Source: Clostridium_AD sp964467165
GTDB taxonomy: Bacteria > Bacillota > Clostridia > Clostridiales > Clostridiaceae
DNA length: 64,000 nucleotides
NCBI GenBank assembly: GCA_964467165.1
Contig: CAYXOL010000011.1
Coordinates: 1 to 64,000, forward strand
Direction: 5' to 3'
Shown: positions 17,680 through 26,276 of the stretch, piece by piece
Position numbering within the stretch: position 1 is the first letter of the stretch
Layout of the letters: each line of letters begins with the position of its first letter
Translations under genes and position numbers: made by a program
Notes under the pieces: generated by a model
The model's input: only the letters and a program-made list of their open reading frames with translations
What the model was told of the DNA's origin: nothing
Databases searched by the model: none

Positions 17680-18735
17680 ATGAAAAAAGCAATTACAATG
17701 ATTCTAGTATCAGCAATGGCTGCATCAATATTAGCTGGGTGCTCAAGTAAACCAGCAACTACAACTACTGATCCTGCGGCAACTACAGCTACTACGGCTG
17801 CAAAGGTATCTATAGGATGCACAATTTATAAATTTGATGATACATTCATGACAGGAGTTCGTAACGCAATATCTGATGCAGCAACTGCAGCTAAATCAAG
17901 TGTGGATATTGTTGATTCTCAAAACTCATCCGCAACTCAAAATGATAAAATTGATTTATTTATTACGAAAAAAGTAAATGCATTAGAAATTAATCCAGTT
18001 GATTCTGCAGCTGCAGGTGCTATTGCAACTAAAGCTAAGAATGCAAATATTCCAGTGGTATTCTTTAATCGTATGCCTTCAACTACTGATATGAACCTTT
18101 GGGATAAACTTTATTATGTAGGAGCAAAACCTGAACAGTCAGGAATAATGCAAGGTAAGATATTAGCTGAATACTGGAAAGCTCATCCAGAAGCAGACAA
18201 GAACAAAGATGGAGTTATGGATTACGTTATGCTTACTGGTGAACCAGGACATCCTGATGCTATTGCTAGAACTAAATCCTCTATTGATGAAATAGTAAAA
18301 GAAGGAATAAAAGTTAATGTTATTGCTAGTGATACTGGTATGTGGGATCGTGTTAAAGCACAAGATAAATTACAATCAATTTTAGCTGCTAATGGCGATA
18401 AAATCGAAGCAGTACTTGCTAATAACGATGACATGGCACTTGGTGCTATATCAGCTTTGCAAGCTAAAGGATACTTTAAAGATGGTAAATACATGCCTGT
18501 TGTTGGCGTTGATGCTACAGCTCCAGGACTTGCAGCACTAGCTGATGGAACTTTACTTGGAACAGTACTTAATGATGCTAAAAATCAAGGAATTGCTACT
18601 TTTAAGATTTCACAATTACTAGCTGAAGGAAAAGTTCCAACTACTGAAAATGTTGGTTACACTCTTACAGATAATAAATATGTATGGATAGATTACAAAT
18701 CAATAACTAAAGACAATATGGGTGATGCTAAATAA
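17680..18735 (+). CDS. mglB: Galactose-binding lipoprotein MglB, paralogue 2
   Basis: A 351-residue lipoprotein (lipobox LAGC, Cys21) with a threonine/alanine-rich linker after the anchor. It carries the same calcium loop (DKNKDGVMDYV), TGEPGHPDAIART and ANNDDMALGA motifs as the gene before it. It has its own regulatory region (direct repeats, inverted repeat, cre site), while paralogue 1 follows the sensor genes closely. It is therefore probably the main binding protein for the MglA-MglC importer downstream. Confidence 0.93.
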   Translation: MKKAITMILVSAMAASILAGCSSKPATTTTDPAATTATTAAKVSIGCTIYKFDDTFMTGVRNAISDAATAAKSSVDIVDSQNSSATQNDKIDLFITKKVNALEINPVDSAAAGAIATKAKNANIPVVFFNRMPSTTDMNLWDKLYYVGAKPEQSGIMQGKILAEYWKAHPEADKNKDGVMDYVMLTGEPGHPDAIARTKSSIDEIVKEGIKVNVIASDTGMWDRVKAQDKLQSILAANGDKIEAVLANNDDMALGAISALQAKGYFKDGKYMPVVGVDATAPGLAALADGTLLGTVLNDAKNQGIATFKISQLLAEGKVPTTENVGYTLTDNKYVWIDYKSITKDNMGDAK

Positions 18736-18777
18736 GCTTTATATTTATAATATAAAAAATGTTCCAAAATCAACTAG

Positions 18778-18806
18778 AGTACAATAGATTTCTATTGTAC
18801 TTTGGT
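18778..18806 (+). terminator. Hairpin after mglB paralogue 2
   Basis: A 10-bp stem (18778-18787 with 18792-18801), loop of 4, followed by TTGGTTTA. A leaky terminator here would give more binding protein than MglA/MglC. Confidence 0.65.
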
Positions 18807-18830
18807 TTATTAATGAAATTATAAAATTTA

Positions 18831-18894
18831 TTTATTATTAAGATACAATTTATTATTAAGATATAATTTATTATTAAGATATAATTTATTATTA
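18831..18894. repeat. 18-bp tandem repeat, about 3.5 copies, before mglA
   Basis: Units start at 18831, 18849, 18867 and a partial one at 18885 (core TTTATTATTAAGATATAA). Each junction creates TATAAT or TACAAT, so the array multiplies a -10-like hexamer directly upstream of the mglA ribosome site. Copy number may vary by slippage. Confidence 0.9.
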
Positions 18895-18915
18895 CGGTAT
18901 ACAGGAGGCATTAGA

Positions 18916-20433
18916 ATGAAGGAAGATAATTATTTGCTGGAGTTAAATAATATATCCAAAGCGTTTCCTGGTGTAAAAGCATTAGATGATGTAACTCTTA
19001 AAGTGAGAGCTGGTAAGGTTCATGCACTAATGGGCGAAAATGGTGCGGGTAAATCTACGCTTATGAAATGCCTTTTCGGTATATACACACAGGACTCAGG
19101 AGAAATACTCTTAAATGGACAAAGGGTAATAACAAATAGCTCAAAAGAAGCTCTAAACCTTGGAATAGCAATGATACATCAAGAGATTCACCCGGTTAAA
19201 TTTCGTAATGTAATGGAAAATATGTGGCTTGGGCGTTTACCAATGCATGGTATTGGGCCTTTTAAATTAGTTGATGAGAAAAAAATGTACAAGGATACAC
19301 AGGAACTTTTTAAAAGTCTTGGACTTGATGTTAATCCTAATACAATAGTGGGAAATTTATCTGTGTCTACGGTACAACAGATGGAGATAGCAAAGGCAGT
19401 TTCCTACGATGCAAAAGTAATTATTATGGATGAGCCTACATCATCTCTTTCTGAAACTGAAGTTGAACATTTATTTAGGATAATCCGCGACTTACAAAAA
19501 AAAGGCGTTGCAATAATTTATATATCCCACAAGATGGAAGAAATTTTGAAAATATCCGATGAAGTATCTATAATGAGAGATGGTACTATGATAGGCACTT
19601 GGGATGCCGCAGAACTTACAACTGATATGATAATTAAAAAGATGGTAGGTCGTGATTTGACTAATAGATTTCCTGAGAGAACAAATGTACCAGGAGAGGA
19701 AGTTTTAAGAGTTGAGGGATTCACTTCAGCATTTCCAAGGTCCTTTAAGAATGTTTCTTTTAATCTAAGAAAGGGAGAAATACTTGGCATAGGTGGTCTT
19801 GTAGGAGCTCAAAGAACAGAGCTAATGGAAGCAGTTTTTGGACTTAGAACTTTGGAGTCAGGAAAGACTTTTATAAACAATGTGGAAGTTAGTATTAAGT
19901 CAGCAATTGATGCAAAAAAACAAGGTATGGCATTAATTACAGAGGAACGAAGAGCTACTGGTATATTTCCAGTTTTATCAGTTATGGAGAATACAGTAAT
20001 AGCAAACCAGTCAAAATATCTAAATAAAATAGGGATTTTAAATGATAAATTGCGAAAAGAAGATTCCATTAAGAGCATAAAGCAGCTAAACATCAAAACA
20101 CCTTCATTTAAACAACTTATACAAAATTTATCTGGTGGTAATCAGCAAAAGGTGTTATTAGCCAGATGGCTTCTTACAGAGCCAGACATATTAATTCTTG
20201 ATGAACCCACACGTGGTATTGACGTAGGTGCAAAATTCGAGATTTATACAATTATTACTGAACTAGCAAAGCAGGGTAAAAGTATTATAATGATATCTTC
20301 AGAAATGCCTGAGCTTTTAGGTATGTCTGATAGAGTAATGGTAATGTGTGAGGGTCATCTTTCAGGTATTATCGATGGTAAAACAGCTACAGAGGAAGCT
20401 GTAATGGTACTTGCTAGCAAGTATATGGAATAG
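18916..20433 (+). CDS. mglA: Galactose/methyl-galactoside ABC transporter ATPase
   Basis: A 505-residue CUT2 ATPase with two ABC domains. The N-domain has a full Walker A (GENGAGKST), Q-loop, signature-like LSVSTVQQ, Walker B (VIIMDEPTSSLS) and switch His (ISHKMEE). The C-domain has the usual weak Walker A (GLVGAQRTE) with an intact LSGGNQQKV signature and LILDEPTRGID. That asymmetry is normal for the MglA/RbsA family. AGGAGG precedes the ATG. It powers MglC for the MglB proteins just upstream. Confidence 0.95.
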   Translation: MKEDNYLLELNNISKAFPGVKALDDVTLKVRAGKVHALMGENGAGKSTLMKCLFGIYTQDSGEILLNGQRVITNSSKEALNLGIAMIHQEIHPVKFRNVMENMWLGRLPMHGIGPFKLVDEKKMYKDTQELFKSLGLDVNPNTIVGNLSVSTVQQMEIAKAVSYDAKVIIMDEPTSSLSETEVEHLFRIIRDLQKKGVAIIYISHKMEEILKISDEVSIMRDGTMIGTWDAAELTTDMIIKKMVGRDLTNRFPERTNVPGEEVLRVEGFTSAFPRSFKNVSFNLRKGEILGIGGLVGAQRTELMEAVFGLRTLESGKTFINNVEVSIKSAIDAKKQGMALITEERRATGIFPVLSVMENTVIANQSKYLNKIGILNDKLRKEDSIKSIKQLNIKTPSFKQLIQNLSGGNQQKVLLARWLLTEPDILILDEPTRGIDVGAKFEIYTIITELAKQGKSIIMISSEMPELLGMSDRVMVMCEGHLSGIIDGKTATEEAVMVLASKYME

Positions 20434-20449
20434 TGAGGGGGAAAGTTAA

Positions 20450-21466
20450 ATGGAAATGGAAAAGAAAAAATTCGGCAGTAAAGATATACAAGCATTTTTA
20501 AAGCAATATGCTATATATGTGGTACTGGTAGTACTGATAATAGGTATTGCTATAAAGGATCCAAGATTTATTTCACTGGGAACTTTTCGTGATGTTTTGG
20601 TTCAAAGCTCAACAAGAATAATTATAGCACTGGGAGCTTGTTTTGCAATTTTAACAGCAGGAGCCGATCTTTCTGCTGGACGTGTAGTAGGACTTGCCGC
20701 AGTTATATCAGCTTCAATGATTCAAGCTGCTGAATATTCAAGTAAGTTTTATCCCAATTTAGGTCACTTAAACATAATGATTCCTATAATAGCAGGTATT
20801 TTAGCTGGTGGTGTAGTTGGACTTTTAAATGGTTTCATAGTATCAAAATTTGATGTACCACCATTTATAGCAACACTTGGTACAATGGTTATCGTTTATG
20901 GAGCCAATTCTATATATTTTGATATGGCTCCAAATAAATCACAACCTATTGGTGGTCTAAGGGCTGATTTTACTAAACTTGGAACAGGATCATTTTTTAA
21001 CATTCCATATGTAATAATTATAGCAGCAGTTGTTACTGTGATAATCTATATTGTTTTAAATAAAACAAAGCTTGGTAAAGATGTATATGCCATAGGCGGA
21101 AACAGAGAAGCTGCAACTGTTTCGGGAATTAATGTACGAAGATCACTATTAATAATATATGTTATAGCAGGACTTCTTTATGGATTAGCTGGAGTTCTTG
21201 AAGCTGCAAGAACTGGTGGAGCAACAAATAATTATGGAAATGGTTATGAACTGGATGCAATTGCTGCCTGCGTTGTAGGTGGATGGTCTGTATCTGGAGG
21301 AGTTGGTACTGTTCCAGGAATTGTAGTAGGGGTATTTATATTTAGCGTAATCAATTATGGCTTAACATTTATAGGGGTTAACCCATATTGGCAACAAATA
21401 ATAAAAGGACTAATTATAGTATCAGCAGTTGCTGTTGATATAAGAAAATATCTTCGTAAGAAATAA
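20450..21466 (+). CDS. mglC: Galactose/methyl-galactoside ABC transporter permease
   Basis: A 338-residue permease with about 8-10 membrane segments. Typical CUT2 motifs are present: LTAGADLSAGRVVGLAA early, GGNREAATVSGINVRR in the cytosolic loop and ELDAIAACVVGGWSVSGG near the end. It starts 16 bases after mglA behind GAGGGGG, so the two are co-translated. Two subunits would form the channel with MglA. Confidence 0.95.
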   Translation: MEMEKKKFGSKDIQAFLKQYAIYVVLVVLIIGIAIKDPRFISLGTFRDVLVQSSTRIIIALGACFAILTAGADLSAGRVVGLAAVISASMIQAAEYSSKFYPNLGHLNIMIPIIAGILAGGVVGLLNGFIVSKFDVPPFIATLGTMVIVYGANSIYFDMAPNKSQPIGGLRADFTKLGTGSFFNIPYVIIIAAVVTVIIYIVLNKTKLGKDVYAIGGNREAATVSGINVRRSLLIIYVIAGLLYGLAGVLEAARTGGATNNYGNGYELDAIAACVVGGWSVSGGVGTVPGIVVGVFIFSVINYGLTFIGVNPYWQQIIKGLIIVSAVAVDIRKYLRKK

Positions 21467-21497
21467 AAATAGAAAACCTACTTCAAAGGCTCAAAAT

Positions 21498-21540
21498 ATA
21501 TCGCTGGATTGGCTTATTTATTAAACAATTCAGCGATATT
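21498..21540 (+). terminator. Probable terminator of the mgl operon
   Basis: Arms of 13 bases (21498-21510 and 21527-21539) pair with one G-T wobble around a 16-base loop; ATTATTATG follows. The T tract is poor, so efficiency is uncertain. Confidence 0.55.
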
Positions 21541-21562
21541 ATTATGTTATAGATTAATACTA

Positions 21563-21591
21563 TTGTTAAATTAGAGTTTTTTTGTTAAAAT
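21563..21591 (+). promoter_or_regulatory. Promoter of the IscU-like/GGGtGRT operon
   Basis: TTGTTA (21563-21568), 17 bases, TAAAAT (21586-21591). The ~100-base leader that follows contains GTCCCAGTGGGAC (a short palindrome near 21617-21629) and a related TTCCAATGGG copy, a possible operator or RNA hairpin. Confidence 0.55.
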
Positions 21592-21693
21592 GGTAAGGTA
21601 GCATACCTAGGTTATTGTCCCAGTGGGACGATTTAGTTCCAATGGGTGTTAATACATATTAAATTACATCTACATAGGGAAGGAGATAATATT

Positions 21694-22386
21694 ATGATTT
21701 ATTCAACAGAAGTTTCAGAAATGATGTGTGTTGCAAAAGGACCTAATCATGGATCTGCACCAATTCCAGAAGAAGGAAAATGGGTACAATCTAAAGAAAT
21801 TAAAGATATCTCAGGTTTAACGCACGGCATAGGCTGGTGTGCTCCTCAACAAGGTGCATGCAAACTTACTTTAAATGTAAAAGAAGGTATAATACAAGAA
21901 GCGTTAGTTGAGGTAATAGGATGCTCAGGCATGACTCACTCAGCTGCAATGGCTTCAGAAATACTTCCAGGAAAAACTATTTTGGAAGCATTAAACACAG
22001 ATCTTGTATGTGATGCAATAAATACAGCTATGAGAGAGCTATTCCTTCAAATTGTTTACGGAAGAACTCAAACTGCATTTTCAGAAGGTGGACTACCTAT
22101 AGGTGCTGGCCTTGAAGATTTAGGTAAGGGTCTTAGAAGTCAAGTTGGTACAATGTATGGAACACTAGCTAAGGGCCCAAGATATTTAGAAATGGCTGAA
22201 GGTTACGTTACTAATATTGCACTAGATGCAAATAATGAAATAATAGGTTATAAATTTGTTCAACTTGGGAAAATGATGGATATGATTAAAACAGGTATGG
22301 ATGCTAATGAGGCTATGGAAAAAGCTACTGGAAGTTATGGTAGATTTGATGAGGCTGTAACAGTAATCGACCCAAGACACAAATAA
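21694..22386 (+). CDS. IscU-like iron-sulfur scaffold-type protein, partner of GGGtGRT protein
   Basis: A 230-residue protein. The part around residues 70-105 (VIGCSGMTHSAAMASEILPG) resembles the cysteine-bearing core of NifU/IscU scaffold proteins. Cysteines at 12, 49, 56, 77 and 106 could bind iron or a cluster. It is longer than ordinary IscU (~130) because of extra N- and C-terminal parts. The start is ATG 21694 behind GGAAGGAG; an upstream extension lacks a ribosome site. It is co-transcribed with the GGGtGRT gene 22 bases later; the two form a conserved anaerobe gene pair whose function, to my knowledge, is not established. Confidence 0.85.
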   Translation: MIYSTEVSEMMCVAKGPNHGSAPIPEEGKWVQSKEIKDISGLTHGIGWCAPQQGACKLTLNVKEGIIQEALVEVIGCSGMTHSAAMASEILPGKTILEALNTDLVCDAINTAMRELFLQIVYGRTQTAFSEGGLPIGAGLEDLGKGLRSQVGTMYGTLAKGPRYLEMAEGYVTNIALDANNEIIGYKFVQLGKMMDMIKTGMDANEAMEKATGSYGRFDEAVTVIDPRHK

Positions 22387-22408
22387 TAAAAGAAGGAGGA
22401 ATAATTAA

Positions 22409-23410
22409 ATGGCTTTATTTGAAAGTTATGAAAGAAGAATAGATCAAATATTACCTGTATTAAGTAAGCACGGAATAAATTCACTAGAAGAAGCAAGATC
22501 AATTTGCGTGGAAAAAGGTATTGATGTTTTTGGTATAGTAAAAGGAATCCAACCTATAGCATTTGAAAATGCTTGTTGGGCATATGTAGTAGGGGCAGCT
22601 ATAGCAATTAAAAATGGTTGTACTAAAGCGGCTGATACAGCAATATATATAGGCGAAGGTCTTCAAGCATTTTGTATACCAGGTTCTGTAGCTGACGATA
22701 GAAAAGTTGGAATAGGTCACGGTAACCTAGCAGCTATGCTTCTTTTGGAAGAAACTAAATGTTTTGCATTTTTAGCTGGACATGAATCCTTTGCTGCTGC
22801 TGAAGGCGCAATTGGTCTTGCAAGAGCTGCCAATAAAGTAAGGAAAGAGCCACTAAGAGTAATCCTTAACGGTCTTGGAAAAGATGCAGCTTTTATAATT
22901 TCAAGAATCAATGGGTTCACATATGTTCAAACTAAATTTGACTATTATACTGGTAAATTAGATATAGTTAAAGAGACAGCTTATTCTACAGGAGAAAAAG
23001 CTAAAGTTAGATGTTACGGAGCAGATGATGTACGTGAAGGCGTTGCAATAATGCACTTTGAGGGAGTAGATGTTTCAATTACAGGAAACTCAACAAACCC
23101 AACAAGATTCCAACATCCAGTTGCTGGTACTTATAAAAAAGAATGCTATGAGCAAGGTAAGAAGTACTTCTCAGTTGCATCCGGTGGTGGTACTGGAAGA
23201 ACTCTTCACCCAGACAATATGGGAGCAGGTCCAGCTTCATACGGAATGACTGATACTATGGGAAGAATGCATTCAGATGCACAATTCGCAGGTTCTTCAT
23301 CAGTTCCAGCTCACGTTGAAATGATGGGTCTTATCGGAATGGGTAACAATCCTATGGTAGGAGCTTCAGTTGCAGTTGCGGTTGCAGTGGAAGAGGCAAT
23401 GAGTAAATAA
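22409..23410 (+). CDS. GGGtGRT family protein, function unknown
   Basis: A 333-residue protein named for the segment SGGGTGRTLHPDNMG (about residues 254-268). The surrounding region is glycine- and methionine-rich and very regular. An alanine/glycine-rich middle part (FLAGHESFAAAEGAIGLARA) follows a possible small-molecule-binding fold. No signal peptide or membrane segment. GAAGGAGG precedes the ATG. Always seen, as far as I know, beside the IscU-like gene, suggesting a shared metal or redox role in strict anaerobes; that is inference. Confidence 0.87.
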   Translation: MALFESYERRIDQILPVLSKHGINSLEEARSICVEKGIDVFGIVKGIQPIAFENACWAYVVGAAIAIKNGCTKAADTAIYIGEGLQAFCIPGSVADDRKVGIGHGNLAAMLLLEETKCFAFLAGHESFAAAEGAIGLARAANKVRKEPLRVILNGLGKDAAFIISRINGFTYVQTKFDYYTGKLDIVKETAYSTGEKAKVRCYGADDVREGVAIMHFEGVDVSITGNSTNPTRFQHPVAGTYKKECYEQGKKYFSVASGGGTGRTLHPDNMGAGPASYGMTDTMGRMHSDAQFAGSSSVPAHVEMMGLIGMGNNPMVGASVAVAVAVEEAMSK

Positions 23411-23438
23411 AAATTTGATTTGTACCATAATAATAAAG

Positions 23439-23470
23439 TTCCCCAAACTCATAATAAAGTTGGGGAAAAA
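23439..23470 (+). terminator. First hairpin after the GGGtGRT gene
   Basis: TTCCCC...GGGGAA arms (about 23439-23448 and 23458-23466) with one bulge, followed by AAAAATAG. A second, stronger terminator comes just after. Confidence 0.55.
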
Positions 23471-23482
23471 TAGATGATGGAC

Positions 23483-23529
23483 AGCCCTGTATTTAGCACT
23501 AATCAGCTAAATACGGGGCTTTCTTTTTT
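23483..23529 (+). terminator. Strong terminator of the IscU-like/GGGtGRT operon
   Basis: A 15-bp stem (23483-23497 with 23506-23520), complete apart from one G-T wobble, loop of 8 and then TTCTTTTTTT. Confidence 0.92.
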
Positions 23530-23611
23530 TATCTTTTACTCCATAAATCGTAGATTGAAGAATATAGTTAAATATAAGTTATATGTAAATATAGAGCTTA
23601 ATTGGTATAAA

Positions 23612-23620
23612 TGGTATAAT
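23612..23620 (+). promoter_or_regulatory. Extended -10 promoter of the NUDIX gene
   Basis: TGGTATAAT with TATAAT at 23615-23620, 73 bases before the start. No good -35 is visible, as often with extended -10 promoters. Confidence 0.45.
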
Positions 23621-23692
23621 AATTATAAAAGGATTTGAATTGAAGATATAAATTAAATAATGTAATTTGTTTTTTTTATAGGAGGGATGAAT

Positions 23693-24151
23693 ATGCCTAA
23701 AAATTTTGTTAATGATGATGAAAAAGTATTCGGTGAAAAGCTTAATGGTGTAAATTACATTGATAGAGCTGGTGTATATGGGATAGTTATTAATGATGAA
23801 GGTAAAGTTGCTACGATAAAAACACCAACAGGGTACTTTTTACCCGGAGGAGGAATTGAGGATGAAGAAACACATATAGAATGTCTTGTAAGAGAATTTA
23901 TTGAAGAGACAGGATATGAAATTAAGATAGGTAGATATATCGGGAAGGCTTCCTTGTACCACATATTAAAAACAAATAAATACCTACATGGTGTAGGATA
24001 CTTTTATTTCGTGAATTTTGAAAGTAAGACAAGCAATAAAATTGAAGAAGACCATCAGTTACTATGGATTGAACCAGGGGAGTGTATTAAGGGTTTATTT
24101 TTAGAACATCAAGCATGGGCGGTTTCAGAGGCTTTAAAGTTTAAAGGATAG
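23693..24151 (+). CDS. NUDIX hydrolase
   Basis: A 152-residue cytosolic hydrolase. The Nudix box is complete: GGIEDEETH, then REFIEETGY (about residues 58-80), giving GX5EX7REUXEEXGU. Family members cleave nucleoside diphosphates linked to another group; substrate unknown. Start at ATG 23693, six bases after GGAGGG; the ATG at 23687 touches that site. Decayed copies of this gene occur at about 25984-26250 and 30809-30834, so the locus has been duplicated in the past. Confidence 0.9.
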   Translation: MPKNFVNDDEKVFGEKLNGVNYIDRAGVYGIVINDEGKVATIKTPTGYFLPGGGIEDEETHIECLVREFIEETGYEIKIGRYIGKASLYHILKTNKYLHGVGYFYFVNFESKTSNKIEEDHQLLWIEPGECIKGLFLEHQAWAVSEALKFKG

Positions 24152-24204
24152 TTTAACTTAGTAATATATGATGAAAATTATTTATATAATCAGGAGGTAG
24201 TGGT

Positions 24205-24303
24205 ATTGTATTACGTAAACCAATAAAGGAAGATATTACAGCCCGTAAAAAATTAAATGGTGGAAAAGCTTTAAAAAAATATCGCTATATTAAAAATATA
24301 TAA
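24205..24303 (+). CDS. Possible 32-residue basic peptide with ATT start
   Basis: AGGAGG at 24192-24197 is seven bases from an ATT codon that opens a 32-codon frame ending at TAA 24301. The peptide (residues VLRKPIKEDITARKKLNGGK and on) is strongly basic. The nearby GTG and TTG codons give only 6-9 residues. ATT starts are rare (infC is the known case), so this could instead be the tail of a decayed gene. I do not recognise it. Confidence 0.3.
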   Translation: MVLRKPIKEDITARKKLNGGKALKKYRYIKNI

Positions 24304-24341
24304 TAATATGTTTATATTGAGCTTTATGGAGGGACTACCAG

Positions 24342-25203
24342 TTGAGAAGTGAAGAAGAAGTATTGAAACAAATTCTTGAATTTGCCAGTAATGAGGATAG
24401 TGTTAGAGCGGTTATATTAAATGGGTCACGTTTAAATATAAATGCTCCTAAAGATATAATGCAGGATTACGATGTAGTTTTTTTTTATTAAAGAGCTTGA
24501 AGATATAAGCTATAAGACTGACCAAAACTGGATTAAACAGTTTGGTAATCTTGTAATACTACAGCAAAATGATTTTGACGATGGTTCATATATATTTCTA
24601 ATGCAATTCAAAGACGGTTTAAGAATAGACCTATGTTTTAAGGCCATAGAGAAATTAAATATAGTGGCAGGAGAAGATTCACTTAGTAGAATACTGCTTG
24701 ATAAGGATAGTCTTGCAGATAAAATACCTGAGCCAAACGATACAATATACTTTGTAAAAAGACCTACTGAAAAGGAATGGGACTCAGTAATTAATAATTT
24801 ATGGTGGATACAGACTTATGTTGCAAAAGGAATTTGGCGAGATGAATTACCTTATGTAAAGTATATGTATGATGTAATATTTATGGATGACATAAGAAAG
24901 CTTTTGTCATGGCATATAGGTTTAGAATATGATTGGCAAGTTAATGCTGGTAAATGCGGGAAATGGTTTAAGTTTCTTTTGAAAAAGGATTTATATGATG
25001 AATTTATATCTATATATTCGAGAACAGATTATGATGATATTTGGAAAAAACTCTTTAAAGCAGGGGAGTTAATAAGAAAAATTGGAATGGAGCTTAGTGA
25101 GGTGCTAGGATATACATATCCTATGGAATACGATATAAACGTGTCAGAGTTCATAAGAGTGATTAAGGTGTTACCTAATGAGGCACAGTCATTTAATGAT
25201 TAA
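24342..25203 (+). pseudogene. Aminoglycoside 6-adenylyltransferase (ANT(6)-like), frameshifted
   Basis: The TTG start at 24342 (after GGAGGG) opens a frame with the nucleotidyltransferase motif (LNGSRLN ... QDYDVVFF) that hits a stop just after a run of nine T (24478-24486). Removing one T restores VVFFIKELED and continuous reading to 25203, giving about 287 residues, the normal ANT(6) length. The downstream part alone is open from 24601. The family adenylylates streptomycin-type drugs. Explanations: inactivation, phase variation at the homopolymer, transcriptional slippage, or a sequencing error. Confidence 0.85.
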
Positions 25204-25317
25204 AATTGTTAAATATTTTGTCATATATAGATAAAGTTTCAGATGTGTTTGAGAATAATTACAATAGAATTATTACAGGATAAGATAATTATAAAAGATG
25301 TTTTATGGAGGGGTATA

Positions 25318-25980
25318 ATGATTAAATCACAAGAATGGGATTGGGAAAAGGTAACAGATAGTTTTTGGAATGAGCCAAGTGAAGATGTTTATTATTACGT
25401 GGATAGGTGGAAAAAGAAGAATTTTACATGTTTCTTGGACTTAGGCTGTGGACTTGGAAGACATTCTATTCTATTTGCTGAGAATGGTTTTAATACATAT
25501 AGCTTTGATTTATCACATTATGGAATAGATGTTTTGGATAAAAAAGCTATTGAGGTAGGACTAAAGATTAAAACAACTATAGGTGATATTAATAAGCTAC
25601 CTTTTGATACAAGTATGTTTGATTGTTTATTAGCCTATCATGTAATATCGCATACAGATAGCAAAGGAATTAAGGTTATTGTAAGTGAAATCAGCAGAGT
25701 ATTAAAAAATAGCGGAGAATTTTTCATTACATTATGTTCAAAAAGTAGTCCATCGTTTGCTGAAAAAGATTATCCAAGGATTGATGAAAATACTATTATT
25801 AAAACTGAAGAACCAGAATTAAATGTACCACATTATTATTCAGACTTAGACAGTGTTAGAGAGTTATTTAAAGATTTTGAATTACTTAGAATTAGGCATA
25901 TACAAGATGTTTTTAAGGATACAAGCAGTTGGCATTATTTTATTCATGGAATAAAGAGATGTGAAAAACTTAATTTGTAA
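25318..25980 (+). CDS. Class I SAM-dependent methyltransferase
   Basis: A 220-residue protein with motif I LDLGCGLGRHSI (about residues 40-51), an acidic post-I (TYSFDLSHYGI), motif II-like IGDINKLPF and HVISHTDSKGI. It fits the small-molecule Methyltransf_11/25 group. Start ATG 25318 behind GGAGGGG; the longer frame upstream lacks a site. It is in the accessory strip between a broken drug-resistance gene and a NUDIX relic. Substrate unknown. Confidence 0.85.
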   Translation: MIKSQEWDWEKVTDSFWNEPSEDVYYYVDRWKKKNFTCFLDLGCGLGRHSILFAENGFNTYSFDLSHYGIDVLDKKAIEVGLKIKTTIGDINKLPFDTSMFDCLLAYHVISHTDSKGIKVIVSEISRVLKNSGEFFITLCSKSSPSFAEKDYPRIDENTIIKTEEPELNVPHYYSDLDSVRELFKDFELLRIRHIQDVFKDTSSWHYFIHGIKRCEKLNL

Positions 25981-25983
25981 ACT

Positions 25984-26250
25984 AAGTTGGTAGAGCTGGT
26001 ACATATGTAATCGCTGTTGAAAATAAGGGGAAAATAGTTGCTATAAAAACACCAATAGGACACTTTATGCCTGGAGGCTAATTGAGGAGGAAGAAACTCA
26101 TAAAGGATGTAAGAGAATTTGTAGAAAAAACTGGTGAGTGTCTTAAGTGTTCGTTTTTGAAACATTAGGTTTGGGCGATTTCACAAACTCAAAGTTCTAA
26201 AGTTTAGTTAACTTAGTAATTAATCATAAAAAATAAATTATTTATATAAT
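25984..26250 (+). pseudogene. Decayed partial copy of the NUDIX hydrolase gene
   Basis: Translating short stretches in shifting frames gives VDRAGTYVIAVENKGK, AIKTPIGHFMPGG, VREFVEKTGE and FLKH.VWAIS, each matching the intact NUDIX protein at 23693 in the same order. Internal stops, frameshifts and deletion of the middle third prevent function. Similarity continues past the gene (AGTTAACTTAGTAAT and TTTATATAAT match 24150-24190), so the duplicated unit included downstream DNA. Confidence 0.85.
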
Positions 26251-26276
26251 CTTCATAAAAAGGGAGGAATGATGTA

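Noticed and set aside
18831..18894. Possible CRISPR array
   Set aside because: The units are adjacent 18-bp tandem repeats without spacers, and no cas genes are present.
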